From assembly GCA_003220855.1 (NCBI GenBank), contig QHTP01000037.1, forward strand, positions 1-34,853: a stretch of DNA of 34,853 bases. The letters run 5' to 3'. This document shows positions 23,421 to 30,349 of this stretch, piece by piece. The stretch comes from Gemmatimonadota bacterium. GTDB lineage: Bacteria > Gemmatimonadota > Gemmatimonadetes > Gemmatimonadales > GWC2-71-9. Position 1 is the first letter of the stretch; each line of letters begins with the position of its first letter. The notes beneath the pieces were generated by a model, which ran no database searches, had not been told where the DNA came from, and saw nothing but the letters and a program-made list of their open reading frames with translations. Position numbers and translations under genes: made by a program.

Positions 23421-24079
23421 TGAAGGGCGGCCTAAGGGCGCTCGCCGGTACGTGCGCGCTCGTGCTGGCGGCGTCGGCGGCGTCCGCGCAGCGCCGGCCC
23501 ACCATCTCGCTGCGGGCGGACGCCTTCATGATGTGGGTGCACAGCGACACGGGCCTCGCCCGCACGTCGCTGCGCGGTCCCGGGTTCGGCGGTGAGGGGC
23601 GGATTGGCGTCAACGGGCTGCTGTTCGGCCTGGGACTGATGCAAGGTCAGCTCAAGCCCGGGGGCGTCACCGGTGGGGGGGCGTCGCACGTCGACCTCGT
23701 GCAGGGAACCGTGTTCGTGGGCGGCCGGCTCTTGCCCTGGCTCGAGATGACCGCCGGGCCCGTGGTGCGGGCGTACGTGACGGACTCCACCACCGAGCGC
23801 TGGGTGTTCTGGCAGGCGCGGGCCCGCGTGGACGCCCCGATCGTGGTGGGGCAACTCGCGAGCTATCTCGAAGTGTGGCGGGCGCTCGCGTCCGAGGTGA
23901 ACCTGCCCACCGGGGCCGGCCGGATCCAGGGTGGAGAGGCCGGCGTGGTGTTTCAGCCGCCGCAGCAGCGAATCTGGCTGCGGCTCTCCTACCGCATGGA
24001 CGACGCGCTGCTCGGCGGGCCCAGCGGCAACGAAACGCTCGAAGCGATCACGCTCTCCGGGGGTATTGTCATCCCCTGA
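23417..24079 (+). CDS. Probable outer-membrane beta-barrel protein
   Basis: The 220 residues start with a signal peptide (1-24, cleavage after ASA) followed by alternating hydrophobic/polar short strands separated by Gly-rich turns (SLRADAFMMWVHS, RIGVNGLLFGLGLMQGQL, HVDLVQGTVFVGGRLLPWLEMTAGPVVRAYV, QRIWLRLSYRMDDAL, AITLSGGIVIP), typical of an 8-10 strand barrel. There is no C-terminal Phe signature, so assignment is by strand pattern. ATG 23417 overlaps the previous stop (ATGA); the next ATG at 23420 is an alternative. It is the last gene of the pseudokinase operon, 6 nt from the convergent ftsB-like gene, with no terminator visible. Confidence 0.68.
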   Translation: MMKGGLRALAGTCALVLAASAASAQRRPTISLRADAFMMWVHSDTGLARTSLRGPGFGGEGRIGVNGLLFGLGLMQGQLKPGGVTGGGASHVDLVQGTVFVGGRLLPWLEMTAGPVVRAYVTDSTTERWVFWQARARVDAPIVVGQLASYLEVWRALASEVNLPTGAGRIQGGEAGVVFQPPQQRIWLRLSYRMDDALLGGPSGNETLEAITLSGGIVIP

Positions 24080-24085
24080 CGGGCG

Positions 24086-24394
24086 TCAGCGCGGCGCCGT
24101 CTCGCCGCTCCCGCCCTCCAGGGGCGGCACCAGGCGATACAGCAGTTCTCCCTTCCGGATCATCCCGAATTGCTCCCGCGCCGCGCGCTCCTGCGCGGCG
24201 GGGTCGTTCTCGAGTCCGCGCGCCAGACGCTGCAGCGAGTCGAGCTCCAGCTCGAGATCGCGCACGCTGCGGCGCTCCTCGACCCGCTGGCGGCGCAGCG
24301 TGAGCCAGTCGAGCGTGCTGTACTCGCCGGCCTGGAAGGCCAGTCCGGCGAGCACCAGTCCGGCGGCGAGGCCGATGAGGCGCGTCCGGGTCAC
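24086..24394 (-). CDS. FtsB/DivIC-family septum formation initiator
   Basis: A 102-residue bitopic protein: short N-terminus, one membrane helix (about 5-22), a coiled coil (about 30-62) and a C-terminal segment ARE-Q-F-G-M-I-R-K-G-E-L-L-Y typical of the FtsB/DivIC family. These proteins bridge FtsL/FtsQ in the divisome. Start GTG 24394 overlaps the enolase stop by 4 nt (GTGA). An eno-ftsB order is common in bacteria, supporting the call. The tail ends in a short disordered Pro/Gly stretch. Confidence 0.87.
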   Translation of the reverse strand: MTRTRLIGLAAGLVLAGLAFQAGEYSTLDWLTLRRQRVEERRSVRDLELELDSLQRLARGLENDPAAQERAAREQFGMIRKGELLYRLVPPLEGGSGETAPR

Positions 24395-25671
24395 AGGCCG
24401 TACAGGTGCCGGCCGGGATAGTAGGCCGCGTCGCCCAAGTCTTCGGCGATGCGCAGCAGCTGGTTGTACTTGGCGACGCGGTCGGTGCGCGAGGCGCTGC
24501 CCGTCTTGATCTGCCCCACGCCGGTCGCGACCGTGAGATCCGCGATGAACGTGTCTTCCGTCTCGCCGGAGCGGTGCGAGATGACCGCGCCGTACCCGTT
24601 GGAGCGCGCGTGCTCGATGCACTGCAGCGTCTCGGTGAGCGTCCCGATCTGGTTCAACTTGATGAGGATTGCATTCGCGACGCCTTCCTCGATACCGCGG
24701 TCGAGCCGCTCGACGTTGGTGCAGAAGAGGTCGTCTCCGACGAGCTGCACCCGCGCCGACAGCGCCTCCGTGAGCTTCGCCCACCCCGTCCAGTCGTCCT
24801 CCGCCAGGCCGTCTTCGATGGACACGATCGGGTACCGATCGATCCAGCTCTTGTAGAGCGCGACCATGTCTTCCGCCGACTTCGACCCCGCCCCGCTCTT
24901 CTTGAACACGTAGCTGCCGTCCTGGTACAGCTCGGATGCGGCCGGATCGAGCGCGATGGCCACGTCCTTCCCGGGCTCGAAGCCCGCGCCTTCGATGCCG
25001 GCGATCACCGCCTCCAGCGCCGCCTCGTCGCTCGGGAGATTGGGCGCGAAGCCGCCTTCGTCTCCCACGGCCGTCGAGAGATTGCGCTTGGCGAGCACCT
25101 TCTTGAGTCCGTGAAACACCTCGACGCCCGTGCGCAGGCCGTCGGCGAAGGACTCCGCGCCGATCGGGACGATCATGAACTCCTGAAAGTCGACGTTGTT
25201 GGCCGCGTGCGCACCACCGTTGAGGATGTTCATCATCGGCACGGGAAGCACGTTCCGCACCGGCCCGCCGAGATAGCGGTACAACGTGAGCCCGGCATCC
25301 TGGGCCGCCGCCCGCGCCACGGCCATCGACACGGACAGGATCGCGTTGGCACCGAGGTGACTCTTGTTGGGCGTGCCGTCGAGATCGAGCATCGCATAGT
25401 CGACCACGATCTGATCCTCCGCCGACATGCCTTCGAGGCGCGGGGCGATGACCTCGTTGACGTTCTTCACCGCCTCGAGTACGCCCTTCCCGCCGAAGCG
25501 CTTCGGGTCGCCGTCCCGCAGCTCGACCGCCTCGTGCTCCCCGGTGGAGGCCCCGCTCGGCACCGCGGCCCGGCCGGCCGCGCCGCTCGACAACGTGACG
25601 TCCGCCTCGATGGTCGGGTTGCCCCGGCTGTCCAGGATCTCGCGCGCGTGCACCGAAATGATCGTGCTCAT
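24391..25671 (-). CDS. eno: Enolase
   Basis: Glycolytic conversion of 2-phosphoglycerate to phosphoenolpyruvate. The 426 residues match the family's usual length and contain REILDSRGNPT at the N-terminus, the mobile-loop GASTGEHEAVELRD, the metal ligand SIEDGLAEDDW, the catalytic Lys in LIKLNQIGTLTET, the signature SHRSGETEDTFIADL and the C-terminal TGSASRTDRVAKYNQLLRI. Start ATG 25671 gives the standard N-terminus; the frame is open upstream into the plsC gap. It begins 13 nt after plsC. Confidence 0.97.
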   Translation of the reverse strand: MSTIISVHAREILDSRGNPTIEADVTLSSGAAGRAAVPSGASTGEHEAVELRDGDPKRFGGKGVLEAVKNVNEVIAPRLEGMSAEDQIVVDYAMLDLDGTPNKSHLGANAILSVSMAVARAAAQDAGLTLYRYLGGPVRNVLPVPMMNILNGGAHAANNVDFQEFMIVPIGAESFADGLRTGVEVFHGLKKVLAKRNLSTAVGDEGGFAPNLPSDEAALEAVIAGIEGAGFEPGKDVAIALDPAASELYQDGSYVFKKSGAGSKSAEDMVALYKSWIDRYPIVSIEDGLAEDDWTGWAKLTEALSARVQLVGDDLFCTNVERLDRGIEEGVANAILIKLNQIGTLTETLQCIEHARSNGYGAVISHRSGETEDTFIADLTVATGVGQIKTGSASRTDRVAKYNQLLRIAEDLGDAAYYPGRHLYGL

Positions 25672-25684
25672 GATGGCCCGTACC

Positions 25685-26422
25685 CTAGCGGTCGGAGGCG
25701 TCCGCGTCAACGCGGGCTTTGAGCCGGACCACCGCCGCGCGCACGCGGTCGCGCAGCTCCTGACGCCGCTCGAGCGTCAGGTCGACCGTGGAGACGGGAT
25801 CGCCGATCGCGATGCGGATCGGCCGGGGCCGCAGAAAAAAACGTCCCTTGGGCATGATGGTGAACGTGTCGCGCACGTAGACCGGCACGACCGGGACGCG
25901 CGCCGCGATCGCGAGCCCGAACGGCGCGTTCTTGAAGGGCAGCAGCTCGCCGGTGCGGCTGCGCGTGCCCTCGGGAAACACCACGGCGGAGATGCCGCTG
26001 CCGATCACCGCCGCCGCCTGCTGATACGCCTCGAGCGCTCGCGCGGGATGCGCCCGGTCGATCATGATGTGGCCGGCGGTGATCATGGCGCGGCCCAAGA
26101 GCGGGATGCGCGCGAGCTCCTGCTTCGCCACGAACCGGACCGAGCCGGGGAGCGTGGCCGCCAGCGCCCAGATGTCGAACATCGACGAGTGGTTCGACGC
26201 GTACACCACGGGACCGGCCGGCACGCGCTCGAGCCCCACCACCCGCACCGGCGTGCCAGCCGCCCGCAGCAGGTCGCGCGACCAGTCGTTCGTCCCCCAG
26301 TCGTACACGCCCCCCCCACCCGGGCGGCGTTTCACGCCCAGCAGCGCCGCCGCGATCACCGCCGTGGCGTGGATCGCGCTCGACACCACGAGCACCACGG
26401 CGAACCAGGCGGTACGGATCAT
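25685..26422 (-). CDS. plsC: 1-acyl-sn-glycerol-3-phosphate acyltransferase
   Basis: Acylates lysophosphatidate to phosphatidate in phospholipid synthesis at the inner membrane. The 245 residues start with a membrane helix (about 5-28), then the acyltransferase motifs N-H-S-S-M-F-D (NHx4D), the RFVAKQEL motif II, FPEGTRSRTGEL motif III and VPVVPVYV motif IV, all intact. ATG 26422 overlaps the thiL stop by 4 nt (ATGA). Its specificity cannot be told from motifs alone. Confidence 0.93.
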   Translation of the reverse strand: MIRTAWFAVVLVVSSAIHATAVIAAALLGVKRRPGGGGVYDWGTNDWSRDLLRAAGTPVRVVGLERVPAGPVVYASNHSSMFDIWALAATLPGSVRFVAKQELARIPLLGRAMITAGHIMIDRAHPARALEAYQQAAAVIGSGISAVVFPEGTRSRTGELLPFKNAPFGLAIAARVPVVPVYVRDTFTIMPKGRFFLRPRPIRIAIGDPVSTVDLTLERRQELRDRVRAAVVRLKARVDADASDR

Positions 26423-27390
26423 CGGCCGGGAAAGTGGTCGAAGCCGGAGGGAGGCGTGATCCGTCGTCCGTTGTCCGCGGTCCGGACGCCGTGGCCCGCG
26501 GTGCAGGCGCCGATGCGCGTGAGCGGCAGTCCGGTGGCACGACGAAACGCGCGGGCGCCGGCTTCGCCGAACGCTCGCGGCATGGCCACCAACAGCTCGT
26601 ACTCCTCGCCGCTGCGCGCCGCCGCGAGCGGCGTCACGCCGGGCCAGCACGGCAACCGCTCGAGCTCGAGCTCGACGCGCACGCCCGACGCCGCGGCGAG
26701 GTGCCCCGCCTCCCCCGCCAGCCCGTCGGAGACATCGATCATGGCCCGCGCTCCGCGCCGCGCCAGCCAGCGTCCCGCGGCGATCCGCGCCACCGGGCGG
26801 GCGAAGCGGCGCCGTACGGCCGGAGCGAGGTGGCGCCCGGCTCGGAGCGCGGCCAGCGCGAGTCCCGCGCCACCAAGCCGCCCCGTCACCCACAGCCCGT
26901 CACCCGGGCGCGCGCCGCTGCGCCGCACGGGCCGCTGGGCGACGCCGAGCACGCACGCGTCCACCAGGTAGCGAGCAGATCGCACGAGATCGCCGCCCAG
27001 CAGGTGCGCACCGACGCTGCGGGCGGCGGCCCCGACGCCGGACATGATCTGGACCGCGGGTGAAGCGTTGCCGGAATGGCGTTGCCGGTTGCCCGGCACC
27101 CCGAGCGACACGAGCACGCCGAGCGGGGTCGCTCCTTCGGCCGCCAGATCGGAGAAGGCCGCGGCGGTCGCGCGCCACCCGATCTCGCGGAACGAGAGCC
27201 AGTCGGTGCGGAAGTGCACGCCCTCGAGGGAGAGGTCGATGCTGAGGGCGAGGGTGCGCGTCCCGATGCGGATCAGCGCGCAGTCGTCACCCAAGCCGCG
27301 TCCGGCGGCGCCGAGGCTCGCGAAAATGGCGCGCAGGCGATCGAACTCTCCACCCGGTCCCAGGCGGAGCGCCCCGCCTCCAGGGCTCAC
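26419..27390 (-). CDS. thiL: Thiamine-monophosphate kinase
   Basis: Phosphorylates thiamine monophosphate to thiamine diphosphate. The 323 residues include GLGDDCALI with metal-binding Asp, SIDLSLEGVHFRTDWLS, SDLAAEGATPLGVLVSLG, LLGGDLVRS, MIDVSDGLAGEAGHLA and SGEEYELLVA, the set that identifies ThiL within the PurM-like fold. The GTG 27390 start overlaps the nnr stop (GTGA) and gives a short Gly-rich N-terminus before EFDRL; the frame upstream is the nnr gene out of frame. No other thiamine genes are nearby. Confidence 0.93.
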   Translation of the reverse strand: MSPGGGALRLGPGGEFDRLRAIFASLGAAGRGLGDDCALIRIGTRTLALSIDLSLEGVHFRTDWLSFREIGWRATAAAFSDLAAEGATPLGVLVSLGVPGNRQRHSGNASPAVQIMSGVGAAARSVGAHLLGGDLVRSARYLVDACVLGVAQRPVRRSGARPGDGLWVTGRLGGAGLALAALRAGRHLAPAVRRRFARPVARIAAGRWLARRGARAMIDVSDGLAGEAGHLAAASGVRVELELERLPCWPGVTPLAAARSGEEYELLVAMPRAFGEAGARAFRRATGLPLTRIGACTAGHGVRTADNGRRITPPSGFDHFPGR

Positions 27391-28910
27391 GCCGTCTCCG
27401 GCGGCTCCAGCACCGCCAGGACCGGGGGCCCATGCGGCTGCGGGCTCGCCCACGCCCGCCAGATTTCGGGCAGTGCGGCGAGCACGTCGGCGGGCCGCAG
27501 GCTGCGGGCCGTCCACTGACGGGCGCCGTGCTCCGCGGCGCGGCCCAGGGCGTGCGCGCCGAGCGCGGCGGCCTCGGGCCCCGCGCTGCCGCGCGCCAGA
27601 AACGCCCCGATAAAGCCGGCGAGCAGGTCGCCCGAGCCGCCAGTGGCGAGCCCGGGGTTGCCGCTCGCCACCACGTGCGCCGGTCCGCGCAGGTCGGCGA
27701 TCACGGTCGGCACGCCCTTCAGGACGACGGTCCCCTTGACCCGCTGCGCGGCTTTGGCCGCGGCGGCCCAGCGGTCGTTGGCCGCCTCATCGGCGAGCTG
27801 ATCGCCGAATTGGGCGCGGAACTCCCCCAGGTGAGGGGTGAGGACCACCGGTCGCTCGGCGGGGCCGTGGAACAGCGACAGGGCGTCCGCATCGAGCACG
27901 GTCGGCACGGGGCGACGACCCAGCACCGCCTGAAGAAACGGCAGCCGCGGCGGCTCGCGGCCCAGACCGGGCCCGACCACGAGGGCGTCGGCCCATTCGA
28001 GCGCGTCCGCGGCCTCGGCCTCGAGGTCCGGTCCGAGGGCGGACTCGACGGTCAGGACGTCGGGCAGGCTGGCGCGCGCCGCGGCGATCGTCTCCGGCCC
28101 CGCGACGAGTTTCACGAGTCCCGCACCGGCGGCGAGTGCGGCGCGCGCCGCGTGGAGCGCGGCGCCGGTCATCCCGCTCGAGCCACCAACCACGGTGACC
28201 CGGCCGCGGTCGCCCTTGTGCATCGTGGGCGCAAGCTTGGGAAGCCGCGCCCCGGCCCAGAGATCGCTGACGAGCACGGGCCACGCGGGATCGGGCGGCG
28301 GGAACCCGATGTCCACCACGATCAGCTTGCCGCACCACTCCCGGGCCAGCAGGTGCCCCCGGCGCGCACCGCCGAAGGTGATCGACAGCGACGCGCGCAC
28401 GGGACCGTGCGCCTCCCCGCTCGAGAGGTCCAGCCCGGTCGGCCCGTCCACGGCGACGATGGGAGCGCCGTAGGCGACGAGCCGCTGGGCCAGCGCGAGT
28501 ACGTCGCCCCGGGCCGGCCCCGTGGCGCCCGTGCCCAGCAGCGCATCCAGCGCGACGGCCGCGGCGGGCCACGGCTCGTCGCGCCCGATCTCGCGCACGC
28601 CGTCCACGCGCGCCAGCGCGCGGTTGTCGATCGCATCGTCGGTCTTGGGGTCGAGGGCGGCCACCCACACCGGCACGCCGCCCGCGTGCAGCGCCCGCGC
28701 CGCCACCCAGCCGTCGCCCCCGTTGTTGCCGGCGCCGGCGACGACGAGGGCCCCGCGGGCGAGCACCGCGGGGTACTCGCGCAGCAGCACGTGGGCGACG
28801 GCGCGTCCGGCGGCCTCCATCAGGACGCGCGAGGGAATGCGGTACTGGGTTCGGGCGGCCGAATCCCACCCCGCGGCTTCGGTCGCGGATAGCACGGGGA
28901 TCGGGTTCAC
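27387..28910 (-). CDS. Bifunctional NAD(P)H-hydrate repair enzyme (epimerase plus dehydratase)
   Basis: Repairs hydrated NAD(P)H: the N-terminal YjeF-N epimerase domain (about 1-210) and the C-terminal ADP/ATP-dependent dehydratase domain (about 220-507) are fused, as in E. coli Nnr. Visible motifs are GAGNNGGDGWVAAR, DALLGTGATGPARG and VDGPTGLDLSSG in the epimerase part, then HKGDRGRVTVVGGSSGMTGA, VVGPGLG, LDADALSL, LTPHLGEF and the C-terminal NPGLATGGSGDLLAGFIGA of the dehydratase. Length 507 is typical. Start GTG 28910 overlaps the AmmeMemoRadiSam B stop (GTGA); its own stop overlaps thiL. Confidence 0.94.
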   Translation of the reverse strand: MNPIPVLSATEAAGWDSAARTQYRIPSRVLMEAAGRAVAHVLLREYPAVLARGALVVAGAGNNGGDGWVAARALHAGGVPVWVAALDPKTDDAIDNRALARVDGVREIGRDEPWPAAAVALDALLGTGATGPARGDVLALAQRLVAYGAPIVAVDGPTGLDLSSGEAHGPVRASLSITFGGARRGHLLAREWCGKLIVVDIGFPPPDPAWPVLVSDLWAGARLPKLAPTMHKGDRGRVTVVGGSSGMTGAALHAARAALAAGAGLVKLVAGPETIAAARASLPDVLTVESALGPDLEAEAADALEWADALVVGPGLGREPPRLPFLQAVLGRRPVPTVLDADALSLFHGPAERPVVLTPHLGEFRAQFGDQLADEAANDRWAAAAKAAQRVKGTVVLKGVPTVIADLRGPAHVVASGNPGLATGGSGDLLAGFIGAFLARGSAGPEAAALGAHALGRAAEHGARQWTARSLRPADVLAALPEIWRAWASPQPHGPPVLAVLEPPETA

Positions 28911-29731
28911 GGGATCACCACCCCTCCGTAGCCCACCACGGCCTCCTCGTCCCCCGTCACCATCCCGGAGTGGCTGTAATGCACCACCGTAGCCTCCCGG
29001 GCCCCGAGCGCCCGAGCCGCGACGAGCACGGTGGCGGTGGGCGCCCGGCCGCACATCGAGATGCCTTCGCCGCGGCAGCGACCCAGCAGCTCCGCGCCGT
29101 CGAGGGCGGTCACCGCCTCGAGCGCCCGCCGGTCCTTGCGCTCCGAGACGGCGGCCGGCTCATAGTGATTCAGGTCGCTCGACGCGAGCAACAGCACGGG
29201 CTGCGGCCAGCGTCCCACCAGTCCCGCCAGCGCCTCGCCCAGCTCGAGGCAGCCCTGCCACGCCTCCCACGCGAGCACCAGCGGCACGATGCGCACGTCG
29301 GCGCGCCGCAGCAGAAGGAACGGCAGCTCCACCTCCACGGCGTGCTCCCCGACGTGGGCCGCGTGGTCCGCTCCCACGAGGGGCGAGGCGGCGACGAGCG
29401 CCCGCGCGAATTCCTCGTCGACGCCCACGTCACCCAGCGGCGTGCGAAACGCTCCGGCCTCCCACAGCGACGCCCCGCCCGGCGCGCGGCAGACGCCCGT
29501 GTGATTGGGCGCGAGGATCACGACGAGCGGCGGGACCTCGAGGCGCGCGAACACGTGCGCCGCCGTGAGCCCCGAGTAGAGATAACCCGCGTGCGGCGCG
29601 ACGGCCGCGCGCGCCGGCGCGGGCCGCGCCACACCCACCGAATCGAGCAGCTCCCGCACGGTGCGCTCGAGCTGCGCCGGCACTGCAGGGTAGAAGCGCC
29701 CGCTCACGGCGGGCGCGCGCACGGCGTCCAA
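28907..29731 (-). CDS. AmmeMemoRadiSam system protein B (MEMO1-like)
   Basis: The 274 residues match the MEMO family of dioxygenase-like proteins: VSGRFYPA at the N-terminus, PHAGYLYSG (H47), APNHTG (H77), the EHAVEVELPFLL metal motif, SSDLNHYE, and YSHSGMVTGDEEAVVGYG at the C-terminus. In bacteria it usually occurs with an AMMECR1-domain protein and a radical SAM enzyme, a set of unknown function; neither partner is visible within this window. ATG 29731 is 2 nt downstream of the zinc-ribbon stop (29734). Confidence 0.92.
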   Translation of the reverse strand: MDAVRAPAVSGRFYPAVPAQLERTVRELLDSVGVARPAPARAAVAPHAGYLYSGLTAAHVFARLEVPPLVVILAPNHTGVCRAPGGASLWEAGAFRTPLGDVGVDEEFARALVAASPLVGADHAAHVGEHAVEVELPFLLLRRADVRIVPLVLAWEAWQGCLELGEALAGLVGRWPQPVLLLASSDLNHYEPAAVSERKDRRALEAVTALDGAELLGRCRGEGISMCGRAPTATVLVAARALGAREATVVHYSHSGMVTGDEEAVVGYGGVVIP

Positions 29732-29733
29732 GC

Positions 29734-29931
29734 TTACTTGAAGCTCTGGCCGATCGCCCGACCGAAGGAGATCTCTCCGTTATCGATGCGGATGTTGAAC
29801 CCGCAGTCCGGGTTCGTGCAGACCCAAGCCTTGTACGTAATCGGCGCCCCGTCGCGACCATAGTCCGACAACGGGATCAGGAGACCTTGCTGACACTTCC
29901 GGCAGGCGGGCCATTCTTTCACTTCCTCCAT
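29734..29931 (-). CDS. Small zinc-ribbon protein
   Basis: A 65-residue protein with C10-x2-C13 and C38-x4-C43, a compact zinc-ribbon pattern, followed by a short conserved-looking tail with RIDNGEISFGRAIGQSFK. It has an AGGGGG ribosome site 7 nt upstream of ATG 29931; the longer open frame (to 29979) has a weaker start. Function unknown. It sits between a Minf_1886 gene (31 nt) and an AmmeMemoRadiSam B gene (2 nt). Confidence 0.72.
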   Translation of the reverse strand: MEEVKEWPACRKCQQGLLIPLSDYGRDGAPITYKAWVCTNPDCGFNIRIDNGEISFGRAIGQSFK

Positions 29932-29962
29932 GCGGCACCCCCTTCGCCCGATACGACGCCCG

Positions 29963-30349
29963 CTACCCGCGCTCCACACCGGGCCAGCGGTAGCCGGTGC
30001 GGAACACCTCGGCGAAATCGTACACCCGCTCGAAGTCCTCGGGCTTGTCGCTCGGCTGGCGCGCCAGCAATCCGACGTCGATCAGCGTGAAGACGATGCG
30101 GCCGAGGTCTTCGGTGCTGGTGATACCCCAGTGCGCGAGGACGGTCGGCGCGAGCAGGCCGAATTGGTCGAGTGCGAAGTCGCGGCACGACCAGGCGAGC
30201 TCGGTCCCGGAGAGGTGGCGACGCGCCGGGAGCTTCCCCTGGGCGTACTCGAGCGCCGCCAGCACGAACAGGTAGCCGCGCTCGGGGTAGCGCCCCTCGT
30301 GCTGCCCGATGCGGGCGAACGCCTCCTCCAGCGTGGCGAAGTCGCTCAC
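29963..30349 (-). CDS. Minf_1886-family protein
   Basis: The 128-residue protein resembles the Minf_1886 family of unknown function: F-x-E-A-F-x-R-I near the start, GRYPERGYLFVLAALEYAQ, RHLSGTELAWSCRDFALDQFGLLAPTVLAHWGI, then TEDLGRIVFTLIDVGLLARQPSDKPEDFERVYDFAEVFR. All-helical and cytoplasmic by composition. Start GTG 30349 overlaps the lon stop by 4 nt (GTGA), supporting the call of a short gene rather than the very long open frame on the same strand, which is lon out of frame. Confidence 0.85.
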   Translation of the reverse strand: MSDFATLEEAFARIGQHEGRYPERGYLFVLAALEYAQGKLPARRHLSGTELAWSCRDFALDQFGLLAPTVLAHWGITSTEDLGRIVFTLIDVGLLARQPSDKPEDFERVYDFAEVFRTGYRWPGVERG

